Source: Azolla pinnata
Taxonomy: Eukaryota > Streptophyta > Polypodiopsida > Salviniales > Salviniaceae
Assembly: GCA_037176905.1 (NCBI GenBank)
Contig: JBBBWG010008879.1
Span: forward strand, 1-23,685
DNA length: 23,685 nt
Reading direction: 5' to 3'
A program made the translations under genes and the position numbers. Below the pieces are notes generated by a model that was not told where the DNA came from, made no database searches, and worked only from the letters and a program-made list of their open reading frames with translations. Positions 10,441 to 21,000 of the stretch are shown here, in pieces; position 1 is the first letter of the stretch; each line of letters opens with the position of its first letter.

Positions 10441-10687
10441 CTGCCCCTGCGAATGTCAGAGCAGAGATTTCTTCAGTGAGGGGAGAGCAGATGTTGCTCA
10501 CATCCCCTGTTCCATTGCTTCCCGCGCCCCTAGTCCAAATCCTCCTCTCCTCCCAATCGCCCACATCTGTATCATCATTCACAAAGGAAGGCAAGATCTT
10601 TCTAGCAAGATTTCAAAGGTAGGAGGCCGCCCTGGCATGACTGGAACAAGGAATTAGGCATTCCATCATCAATTGGCAGGGATCAAG

Positions 10688-10691
<4 letters not shown>

Positions 10692-10745
<54 letters not shown>
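10692..10745. repeat. (AG)27 microsatellite
   Basis: An uninterrupted 54-bp AG run about 380 bp upstream of the RING-gene ATG. It reads CT on the gene's strand. Confidence 0.95.
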
Positions 10746-10749
<4 letters not shown>

Positions 10750-10845
10750 CATGGGTCAAGGATCAAGGATCAGGGGTTCATCCATTTAGTGTGGATCCAT
10801 GTGCATATGATGCAAGGAGACCATATACAGACAAGGAGCTCAGCA

Positions 10846-10930
10846 GCACCACCACCATCATCACCATCATCACCATCATCATCATCATCACCATCATCAC
10901 CATCACCAGCACCATCATCATCATCTTCTT
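10846..10930. repeat. CAC/CAT trinucleotide tract
   Basis: A mixed CACCAT/CATCAT run. It produces Ser/Pro-rich frames on the plus strand and an Asp/Gly-rich acidic frame on the minus strand; neither has any other coding support. Confidence 0.85.
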
Positions 10931-11068
10931 CTGTAGATAGTGTTGCAAATAGTGTTGTGTGGTATTTGCATGGGATTACACATGATGGAAAAGTACTAGA
11001 ATTTGAGAACCCAAGAGATACATATGTCATGTCGCGGACAATACAGCTAGACTTGTCGAACTAGGAAC

Positions 11069-11093
11069 TGCCCCATGCGCAGACCATGGGGCA
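11069..11093. repeat. Perfect 9-bp inverted repeat with 7-nt loop
   Basis: TGCCCCATG at 11069-11077 and its exact complement CATGGGGCA at 11085-11093 could form a GC-rich hairpin. It lies in unannotated DNA upstream of the RING gene, and its role is unknown. Confidence 0.7.
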
Positions 11094-11325
11094 CCCAGAA
11101 GGCATCTGGCTTCACACCATGTACTCTATTAACCTTGATTGGCTTCCTTCTCAGCTCGGAAGATCTCTGCGATTTGAATCCACCCCCAATCCGCATTCGA
11201 AACAGGGAACCTTTTGAAACCGCGGTGTTTTGTATAGCCACAATGCCTTGTTGTCCATGTTCTAGCTTAAGAATGCCGCATGTTCCAGCTTAGTATGGGC
11301 ATTCGAGTGAAATCAAGTGAAGATT

Positions 11326-11340
11326 GGGGGGGGGGGGGGG
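11326..11340. repeat. G15 homopolymer
   Basis: Fifteen consecutive G residues are followed by AAGAAAGAAAGG. It is a likely point of sequencing length error. Confidence 0.9.
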
Positions 11341-11437
11341 AAGAAAGAAAGGATAGAGTGGAACTTTGATCCATTCGACCACCGTTGAGCTATGATAGAG
11401 ACATATCGACCTACTTGAGTTCTTAGGATAGCAACAC

Positions 11438-11518
11438 TAGTACCTTGGGAAGATATCGCCGCTGGTTGGTTAGTACCTTGGGAAGATATCAGCACTAGTT
11501 AGTACCTCGAGAAGATGA
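11438..11518. repeat. Three-copy direct repeat, 29-33 bp period
   Basis: TAGTACCTTGGGAAGATATC occurs perfectly at 11438-11457 and 11471-11490, with a third diverged copy (TAGTACCTCGAGAAGATGA) at 11500-11518. Confidence 0.85.
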
Positions 11519-11899
11519 GTCAACACTCTCTGCGACAAAGGCATCAGTCTACCTTATCACTAGCTATACGTGACGTTGTCGCCAGTATGTCAACTATGTC
11601 TCCTGCTTGAAGGCGGTCGAGTGAATTGGATTCCATTGTTCCCTTCCTCCTGCTTTTTACTTAAGTGTGTTTGGAGATTAGAGCCTATGGCTTACTTATC
11701 CTCGCGTGCTTCTTGCTTCGAGTTGTGCATGCTTTTGGGCAAATGTTTGCACAACTAGCGAAAGCCTTGTTGCATAGATGTCGTTTACAACCTCAACCTT
11801 TTCACACGATGAATTGTGTCCTCAAGGCACTGGTCTACTGTCTACCCGATAACCAATGATACGCGCCATTAATGATTGTCTCTAAAACCTGTCTAGAAC

Positions 11900-14800
11900 T
11901 TCTTAGAACTTTAATATGTCCTATATAACCTTCTACATTAGCACTTTCAATTTGATTGGAATATGGGACCATTAGCTTGTGTTTACCACATGTTTCCAAT
12001 TTGTCTTTGGGTCTGAGGTAGAATCTCATTGGAGTGCAGGGGCTAGGGAAATGCAACGAGGAGTAGTTTGGAAGTGGACTTGATTTGTTCTTCAATTTGT
12101 ATTGCATCTTGGAAGTGTTGAAAATTTTGTTTCTCAAGCACTTAAAGTTCTTGTTTTGATTTGTGAAATACATACATATTTGATGTTTTTATGTATGTAC
12201 AATGCTAGTCACTTAACAGTGTATTAAATATTTTTTTAAATTATTAAATACTTAAAAAAACTATAATATGTTAAATATTTTTCAAAATTTTAAATTTATT
12301 AAGAATGTTTCTATTCTAATGAAAAAACACTTGCACAATTAGTTTACAAAGCTCCATCATTTTATTTAGTTATCTACCGTTCTAATAAGTTTTTGTAATT
12401 GTTTTGTTCCTTACATTCTTTTATTTATCATTAAATCTTTTCCTTTACTTATTTTTTGTCGAGGTTTAAACTTTGTCCATGTTTTTTCTAATTTTTTTCT
12501 TTATAAGAATAGGCCAATAATTGAAACCCTTAAGGGTAGGAGCTTGGTGGAAAGGACTAACTTAGAAGTTATAAAGGCTCATTGAGGTCATATATTCACT
12601 ATTAAGATAAAGTGGTCACCCAAAACCTTTAGAAAATTTGACTTCTATCATTTAATTATATTTACATCATCTTTCAGACTATATTCTTGGAATTTGTGAT
12701 ATAATTTTCTTTCAAATGTCCTGGTACACTAGCTTTTCCGTGTAACTCATAAGTTGGTTCCACTTATCATCTCCTATAAGGGGTCTTCGGTTTCTTCTTG
12801 TTCATAAATAACATAAGAATGTAACGAAATGGTGTTTATCCTTCCACTGAAAAACACACAGAATCGTGCTAGACATATTAGTTTTGTATAAGTTGCTCTC
12901 CTAAAGACAGCTTTACCTCTACGATTCCCAATTGCCTCATATGCATTACAATATTTCCTTTGTATGAATAGATTGCCAGAAGTAGTATTATTGTTGTAAC
13001 TTGTCTATTTTGCTTCCCTTTTCACATTGGGATATTAATTCTTTTTAAGTGTTTTTATAGGGTTGCATCTCTTACTACAAATTGTGTCTTGGTTTGTGCT
13101 TTGTTATGCCCTTAGGTGCACATTGTTATATGGGTGGAAGCTCGTTGGTTATAACACCCGCTGGTAGGATTGCTAGATGTTGACGACCAAATGAGGGGAA
13201 GGGGTGAGGCTGCACTCCCAAGGTTTCGAAAAAACGAAGAGAGAGAGAACCTAAGATAAACTTGAGCAAAAAAAAGGTTTTAGATACTTCCATTAATGCC
13301 CCAAATGAGTTCTTTATATTAAGGTTACAAAACTTACCCTAACTATATACTACGTCCACACATGGACGTTACAACATGGAGCAACAATACGTCTCACGAA
13401 CGTACCACGGGTATCCCAGGAACTTTGCTCAATCACCAACCTCATCAGGTTTCTAATCATTTGCTGGTGGGAGAAGTTGTTGCACCATTAATCGGCATTA
13501 CACAACCACTACAAATTTCACATTATATTTTAATCAGATAATTTCAAAATAAATAAAAATAGTCCTAAGAGTTAGATTTTTTTTTTTTCTTGGCATTGTA
13601 CTCTCTCGAATTATCTGAAGTATAATTTTTAATGCGTATTAGTCAATAAAGGCATTAGAACAAATGGTCTAATAACAATTAACTTTCATTATATTTTAAT
13701 TTTTTATCTTTTATACAATTTAGAACATTTACAATATAAAATAGATGATATCATTATAATCTCATTAAAGTTATATTAATGCGTCAATTTGAGTTATATT
13801 GTTCTTGTAGTCCTTAAACAAATTTTTTATCAATTCGGCTTTTAAGGAAGATAAGTTCTATTAATCAAATGACAACTCTTCCTTTTTCATTGGGTCAAGC
13901 TGGTAGTCTTGGCTTCATGTTGTCAATTTATATTGCTTATGAAAATCTGCACTTTCATGAGCTCCAATTTTAGATAGTTAATTGTAAGTATTAACCCTTC
14001 AACATCTAATCTTTATCACAAGTGAAAACTTCAAAAGTTGTTATTTAAAGACAAGAATGGAAGACATAATATATATCGCTTTGGACAAACACATCCTCGT
14101 GCACAACCTTTACAATTAAGTAATGATCTGGACAGATGATGAAATGTTGCAACTTCTCAGAATAATAAAACAAATGAATTGAGCTTTTCTTAAGTCTACA
14201 CATCAATCTGATTCCTTAAGACGTTCAATGCTTTGAAGTTTCTCTCGATTCATTGTTTAGCTATGGCAACCAAAGGTATATCAAGATTCTAGCCATAGTT
14301 GGTAGAGCATTTTGTCAAGGTTGACATTTGCGGATTCTTGTATACTATCTCCATTGAAATCGTAAAGGGCAGGCCATGAGAGAGCCATACAAACCACATG
14401 AGTGGGCATAAACATTGATTTGACTTAACAAGAGTGGACCTAACAACAATTGCTTGTCATGAGTGATTATTTTTTCTTTGTTGTTACTTGGAAGCAACTA
14501 TGCATGTAGGGCCCAATAGGTGCGCTAACGGGCGGTTGCTAGAGCCAGTTAGCTAGCTCCACGATTATATGTTTTTCTTTCAAGTTACGTACTAATTCAT
14601 TCTAGCAATGCAAAATCCTTTGCTTACTTATATGTATGTGATGGTGATCGATGCTGATCTAAAACTATTTTCTATGCATGATCCTGGCACAATCCAGAGA
14701 CTTAGATATTAGCCTCTAGAGGTATTCACATATTAGAGCATACCAAAGTGCTTAGCTTATTGTCGATAACCAATTAGCGACGAATCGTGTAGCAGACCAA

Positions 14801-16080
14801 CTCCTGTTGAATTAGGAAATATTAGTTGATTGATTATAGATAATAGAGGAAATGTGGGAGAAATCAATCGTCACACATTGGTGGAGAATCGAAAGGCCAC
14901 GCGGTTCCTATACGAAAGGAGTTGGGAATCGTTGCGTTGGGGTGTCACGAACAATATACTATAACCTTTGCTTCTTCCATCAAATGTGTCAGATGTGTCA
15001 TTGTACTAAAAGCTAAACCGATCAGTGGATTCATCGTATTCAATTTGATTATCTATTATTTTTATTACTAATGACTATCTTCTAGATAAACCTATTTTGT
15101 GGCCTAATGGATGAGGAAATCTAGCTTTTGATTGAGCGGTTGCAAGTTCACACTAGATAGTGTCAAAAGCAATCAACAATCTTACTACATTCCTATGCTC
15201 TTGAATGTATCTTCTGATCTGGTTATTTCTACTGCTTGGTCTGCTATTGTAATCACAACATTAGATTTCACAATCGAAGAAGGTTTAAAGCTCTTGGCAT
15301 GCTGTTGAGCTTCTTGATAAGCTAGGAAGTATATTGGCATAATCTTGTTCAAAGAGCTTTAAAGAAAGTCAAAACACATTAACTCCAAGACATTAGTTGA
15401 AACTTGATGTCATTTCAAGATTCAACCCCATTACATTCACATTCACATTCAAACCCATTACATCCAAGTATATTCAACCAAATGCTATAATCACAAGAAG
15501 CTTTCCTACGGTTATATGTGGCTGAGCGAGAGGAGGATGAATCGATGTTGGAGTTTGTCATTTGATCTCAAAACACAAAGGTCAATTTGAAACTCAAGTA
15601 TCCACCAAAGTATAACTTATCAAATATCTTATCTCAAAATTGATGACTCAAGAAACTAAGAGTGACAAGATAACAATAAGTTAGAGATGAAAATAGAGAT
15701 GGAGAAGAAGAAATGGATAGAACTAGTAAACTAGATTGATATCTAGCATTGAATCCCTTGATAGAGATCAAGGAGATTATTGAAGTACATAAATGAAATA
15801 TTTCAAAGCATTTTAAAATGTTCAAGACTTACAAATATTTTAGAACCTTTTGAAGCTTTCTAATGTAGAGGTACATCACTATGAGAGCATTCTTAGTTAA
15901 CAATACAAATATATATTTTCATGTATATGTCATTGTATCTAACATCTACCCCACCAAAAGTATCCTAAACTAGTGGCATATCTCTTCATAATTCACAACC
16001 TTCGCATTCATTCAACTTATAATATATTTCTTTCTATACATGGTAAAGAACTAACTCATGCATAAAAAATTTCAAACATT
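11900..16080. other. Gene-empty AT-rich intergenic DNA
   Basis: No frame on either strand has a recognisable product, and between about 12170 and 15630 there is not even a moderate open frame. Composition is very AT-rich around 12170-12500 and 13500-13830. Two stretches have the look of old LTRs: about 13150-13500 (with a small palindrome CGTCCACACATGGACG near 13352) and a TGTTGAATTAGGAAATATTA start near 14806. Neither has a provable partner, so they are described here and not called. Confidence 0.5.
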
Positions 16081-16101
16081 TTAACCCATCTATTCTCTTT
16101 C

Positions 16102-16125
16102 TCGCTCTCTCTCTCTCTCTCTCTC
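16102..16125. repeat. CT microsatellite abutting a U6 relic
   Basis: A CT run directly precedes the U6-like sequence and occupies the place of the first ~20 nt of the snRNA. Confidence 0.85.
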
Positions 16126-16188
16126 ATAAAATTAGAACGATACATAGAAGATTAGCATGGACCCTGCGCAAGGATGACACACAAATCT
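16126..16188 (+). pseudogene. Truncated U6 spliceosomal snRNA pseudogene
   Basis: The sequence ATAAAATTAGAACGATACAT, followed by AGAAGATTAGCATGG and CCTGCGCAAGGATGACAC, matches the central and most conserved part of U6 snRNA (roughly nucleotides 20-83). The 5' stem-loop is missing and replaced by CT repeats, and the 3' end stops matching after ACAAATC. Differences from the conserved U6 include TTGG to TTAG, the ACAGAGA box to ACATAGA, GGCCCC to GGACCC, and loss of two bases in CACGCACAAA. The ACAGAGA box pairs with the 5' splice site, so the copy cannot be a normal U6. No plant USE or TATA element of a Pol III snRNA promoter is visible upstream. A retroposed fragment is the likely origin. Confidence 0.85.
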
Positions 16189-16350
16189 CTCTTCACACAT
16201 GCATGACCATTGCCGTCTTGCTTTGTCTTTGATTTTGATAGATTTGAATCTTGTGCCTTTTTGCTTTGTTTGATGTTTCCAGCTGTAGATCTAAACCTCA
16301 CGTACCATTCTACGCACTGTAATCTATCACATCATGCATTCTACACCGAG

Positions 16351-16363
16351 TGGTATTAGAGAG
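16351..16363 (+). mobile_element. Probable LTR-retrotransposon primer-binding-site relic
   Basis: TGGTATTAGAGAG closely resembles TGGTATCAGAGC, the initiator-Met-tRNA primer-binding site found just inside the 5' LTR of many plant Copia and Gypsy elements, with two changed bases. It is preceded by GAG as often seen. Downstream, a 16-codon ATG frame beginning at 16403 is cut by a stop. If correct, DNA to its left, including the U6 relic, would be LTR or LTR-adjacent and DNA to its right decayed leader or gag. No second LTR, polyprotein motif or target duplication was found. Confidence 0.4.
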
Positions 16364-16739
16364 ACTACAAAAGGATAATCATAGATTGAAAGGAGAAGAA
16401 CAATGGCATCATCAAGACCTACTAGAAAACCGATCGCATCACTTGGAGGATAGTGAAACCAAAATATCGCACCACCATATGAAGCGGACTTGCTCTTGTC
16501 ATCAGACTGTTTTGCATTCACCGCAAGCCTATATTGGTTCGAGCTCAACACAAGTACAAGATTTTACTAGCAATCCAACATGTGGTCCACATTTTACTAC
16601 TGACAAAAGCAACAAGCATGTAAGTAGTTTGAGCAGGTTCCCACTGAGAAGAAGAATTGATATTCCACCTCATCACATCCCTCGATCTCCAACCATCGCA
16701 AGGCTATCATGGATTGAATTGGTGTAATCGTTCCATTCA

Positions 16740-17700
16740 CTTTAGCCAAGCTACCTACTCCCACAAACTAGTGTCAATCAAACCTGTCACTCATGTCCCT
16801 TGTTTTCAGGAGGGCCAATTCCAATTCAACCGCTAATGACAATTTTGAGAATGTGAAAATATCCATCAAGGTGGATTCGTGGGTCGATGAAAGAAAAAAA
16901 AATCTCAAAACAGTGCCTTGCAAAAATCTCAAGGCTATGGCAAATGATTTGTTTCAATGAGACCTATTTTAGACATTCAATTATCATGAAGTCCAAATTA
17001 ATTCACACTCATAATGCTTTACATAGCCAGTTTACTAGTGAAGGTTGTTAAAGTCCTATTTTGAAGGGTAGGTGCACAAGCCACTAGGATGGACAGAATA
17101 CAAATGCATTGATGAGCCTATGAGTTCATTAGTATCACTTTCATTTCGGGCTTATGGTTACACGACATCTCACAGCAAATTATAAACATATATCCCGGCC
17201 ACAAAATTACTGGCATTCCTCTCCCCAAAACAAACATAACCAGATAGCAGAGGAGATTGTTGGGTAATCATGTTCTGATGCATGTCAAACTTCCAAGTTT
17301 TAGACACAATTAGTTCGTTATTTGTTGCGTGAAGCGTCGACAACCAAGACGAGACTGAAAAGCCATGTTTGGCATGTTTTGAAATAAGGATCCATCATAG
17401 GGTGCTGAAGTAAAGAATCTCTTACATAACATGTCTATGCAGATTATATACATAAGACATAAATGGCTTTACAATGGGCTTCTCTTGTGGTTACCTATTT
17501 CAGTATTTACTACTACCTCAGCAAGTCTCTAAGGCGTTCATGGACAAGAAGGAGAAGTTAGATTTACCATCCATATCATTCATCAACTGATAAACAAGAC
17601 AATAAAAATATGTGAATAATTATGCGAGTCCATTTGCTCTACATGAACAATCAGGAAACAATCCACAACCCATATAATTCATATATGCTGTTCCATTTTC
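16740..17700. other. Intergenic stretch without recognised features
   Basis: Frames are short and stop-rich on both strands. It may be decayed retroelement interior, given the primer-binding-site-like sequence to its left, but no reverse transcriptase, integrase or protease motif is readable. Confidence 0.4.
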
Positions 17701-17848
17701 ATAACTTCATCGAACCCTAACACTTATTTTCCAAAATTCAGCATCAAATATCAAAGACAGACAAACGAAGATGGGCAAATTGAATTTATCATTTCCATAG
17801 TCAAATCTACACAAAGAATGCGAGAGCTGAGTGATGTCCAAGTCATAG

Positions 17849-17854
17849 TTTATT
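17849..17854 (-). terminator. Possible polyadenylation signal AATAAA of the NDRG-family gene
   Basis: TTTATT on the plus strand reads AATAAA on the gene's strand, about 220 nt after the stop codon at 18072. The distance suits a plant 3' UTR; no cleavage site can be fixed. Confidence 0.3.
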
Positions 17855-18071
17855 ATTTTCTTTGCGAATGCACAAATGATGAATCCTACTTGTTTTGTTC
17901 GTCTATCTATCCCATGACTGACCGCACATCTATCCACTATACAACCTCTTCCACTCGTATGTTTACAAAAAAAAGGGAGGGGGGACAAGAAAAAATCTGT
18001 TAATGAAGTTATATGGTTATGGAGTGTGGCCTGATCTAATATAAGCGTTAAAAGAATGAGCAGCATACCGA

Positions 18072-21000
18072 TCAGCATTCGTCAAGAACTACTCTTGTCT
18101 TTATGGGTTTTAACTTGATACCGAGGCTTTCAGGTGAGAGAAGCTCAGGCGGAATACAAGGTGGGCTCAATGGGCTCGTGGGTGATGGGATGCTATGATT
18201 CAGATAATGGACAGGCCTATAGAAGCCATAACCCATCAGAAAGTATTCTATTGGAACCAACATTGAATGGGGTTGCTCCTCACTTACAAGTGATCCACAA
18301 GCTTGGACCTACATTAGACCATTATTGAGTTTCAAAAGTTAAGATCATGAACAGAAATAGCTCCTAAGCATCCTATTAGCTGTACATATTTGAGGGCAAA
18401 ATCATGGGGGAAATTTTCTCCACCCCTGAGATTTTTTCTTTGCTCTGCAATGCTTCATTGATAAAAATGTTAATCCTCAACCCACTCCAGAACAGTTACA
18501 ACATCCCCTCTTTCCTTCTCTCTTTTAGCAGTTGACAAGGAGAAAGGGGGGAAACTTAAGAGGCATTTCAAGCAAGAAACAAAAAAACAATGTAAAAGGG
18601 GAGCTCTAATCGAGACATGCCTACAAGAATCCCTATCTCAAGACAGATTGTTTATAAAGGAGATCTATTAAGCATAAAATAAACTATGTGCATGCTATCA
18701 CATCTGAAACCTACACATCTAGGATGTTTGCTAACATCCAAGATGTCTAAGGAGGAGGAGACAAAATAAGCTATGTGCATGCTATCAAGTATCCTAGAAA
18801 CAAATAGACTAAAAATATGCCTAAAACAAACAAGAATTGCATCCTGAGAATCCAATTCCATACCTCGACCAAGGCGCTTGAACGTCGATCCACATGCTTG
18901 CTCATATGCACAGCTTCATCATAAAAAGGAGAATGCTCACCCGTGAACATTAGGACACGACAAGTCAACTTCTTCAGTGAGCTTGTAAGATCTTTCCTCC
19001 TGTTATTAGGGTGAAACAATTGATATATAAGTTTTTCATCTGTATTGTAGAAGTAAGCTCTTGGAATGTGCATTTGGCTAAGACAAATACCGATGTATTG
19101 CTTGCAAAAAACGTGAAACGTTTGCACTTTGTCGCTCGTCTAATAACTGCAGAAAAAAATGGGATTTCTGTCAATAATAAATAATTCCAAGCATTTTTTT
19201 GCCTTTGTGGGGAAAAACCACTTGTCAAGAGCATTTATGCCAACACCATAATGCTTGCTTAATCATTCAGAAAAAACTGCAGGATCAAGCACATCATATA
19301 TTTATTGGAATATCGAAGTCTTCAAGTTCTAACATTGATCAAGAATTTGCCACTGGTATTAAGTTTCTCAAGTTATATACATCACATGTTGATTAAGAAA
19401 TAAATTATGAATTAGATTATGTGATCAAATAATTCTTAATCAACACATCAAGCTTGATCAATGCAAATAAGAAGTCTGGGATGGCAAAAAGCAAATCCTG
19501 TGGAAAAAATGTTGCTAAAAGAGAATATGAAACTCACCCTTGTGCATGCCCGAACAATGTCTGAATCAGAATTAAGAAGGTCCTGTAATAACCACCGCCA
19601 GTTGAGTTGTTCCTCTCATATTACATTTGATCATTCAATACAGAACAAAGGAAATCTAAAGATTGGAAGATTTGATTGGGAGATGAATGCACAAGAACGA
19701 AATCACAGATGCATTTACTACGAATAAGTGAGATCTATTGAAGTTTTCTGGTATGCACAACATACATTCAAGCACAAACATTTTACATATTATTTACATA
19801 AACATGCATCAATATATAAATGTACGTACATATCAGTTTCCACCATTTCTCCAAAATGAATGCAGTATCTGTTGGTTGTTGTCTGTTAGTATTATCATAT
19901 CACAAACAATTGCTTTCCATATTTGTCCATGTCTACCACATGTAATTCTTGTTTTCAGGAAAAAAAATTCTTAGATCAAGTTTGGGATATATGGAGATTG
20001 TGAGACTACTACACCTTTGAACCTGGTTCTCGTTCATATGATAGGGAATATGCAATGAATATGTTTTGAAATAGAGTGGTTTCTTGCTTGTTCCTTTCTA
20101 CTGTTTATGTTAGCACCAACTTAGACAGAGTACTTATTAAGATGTAATGGAGAAAATTACTTGGCTGAAGAAGCGCCCAAGAAGGATCTCTTTCACCATA
20201 CTGCACATTCCATAGAAATATAAGAGGTTTCCCATCAACTGCAGCACATGAAACAAACAATCTTAGCACAACTGCAAGATTTATACATGCAACATACAAA
20301 GGATATCACTAATAAAAAAGATGAAGAAATCAACAAGGAAGGATGTCTTAACCTTGTTGAAGAACCACTCAGACCAGCTCGGTGCTCTACATAGTGGAGA
20401 AATCAGTATTAATCCAAGAACTCTCTCTGGATGCTTCACCTGGAAAGGAAGCCCGAGCAGACAAAAACAACAAAAACCACAGAGTTACAACACAAGATGA
20501 ATCAAATCAAGATTTAGTATGAAAAATTCAGATGAATGAAGTGAAATTGTAGGCTAACAAGTAATATACACAAAGATGATGACTCACAGCAAAGAGTGTG
20601 AGGATATAAGCTCCAGCCATGGCACCCATGCATATAGCATTCTTCAAGCTGGGTTTTCAATAACAGAGTTTACCAAAGCTTGATCAACCAGTATATGTGT
20701 GAAAGAGTGAGGGAATGACGAATGCAAGAAACAGAATAAATCACCTAAAGTAATCCAGAACTTCAGCAACTTGATCAGCCAGATTATCTGAGCTCAACAG
20801 ATCAGTGTGCTTGGGCATTTCAAGAGGAGCGGCACCAAGCTAAACACATACATATACATATACAAAGAAAATTACCCGAGAATCAGAGAAGCATTACTTG
20901 GTTCATCAAAGACACAAACGTATGACACAAATTTCATAAGAATTATACCAAAAGGTAATAAAAGTTATACATAAAAATATGGAATAAATATGGGAGAGAC

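Noticed and set aside
10770-11064. Asp/Gly-rich acidic frame (-) and Ser/Pro-rich frame (+)
   Set aside because: Both are translations of the CAC/CAT tract; no support outside it.
16350-16727. 125-aa plus-strand frame after the PBS-like site as a gag protein
   Set aside because: It begins at a GTG, has no zinc knuckle or capsid motif, and its composition is not gag-like.
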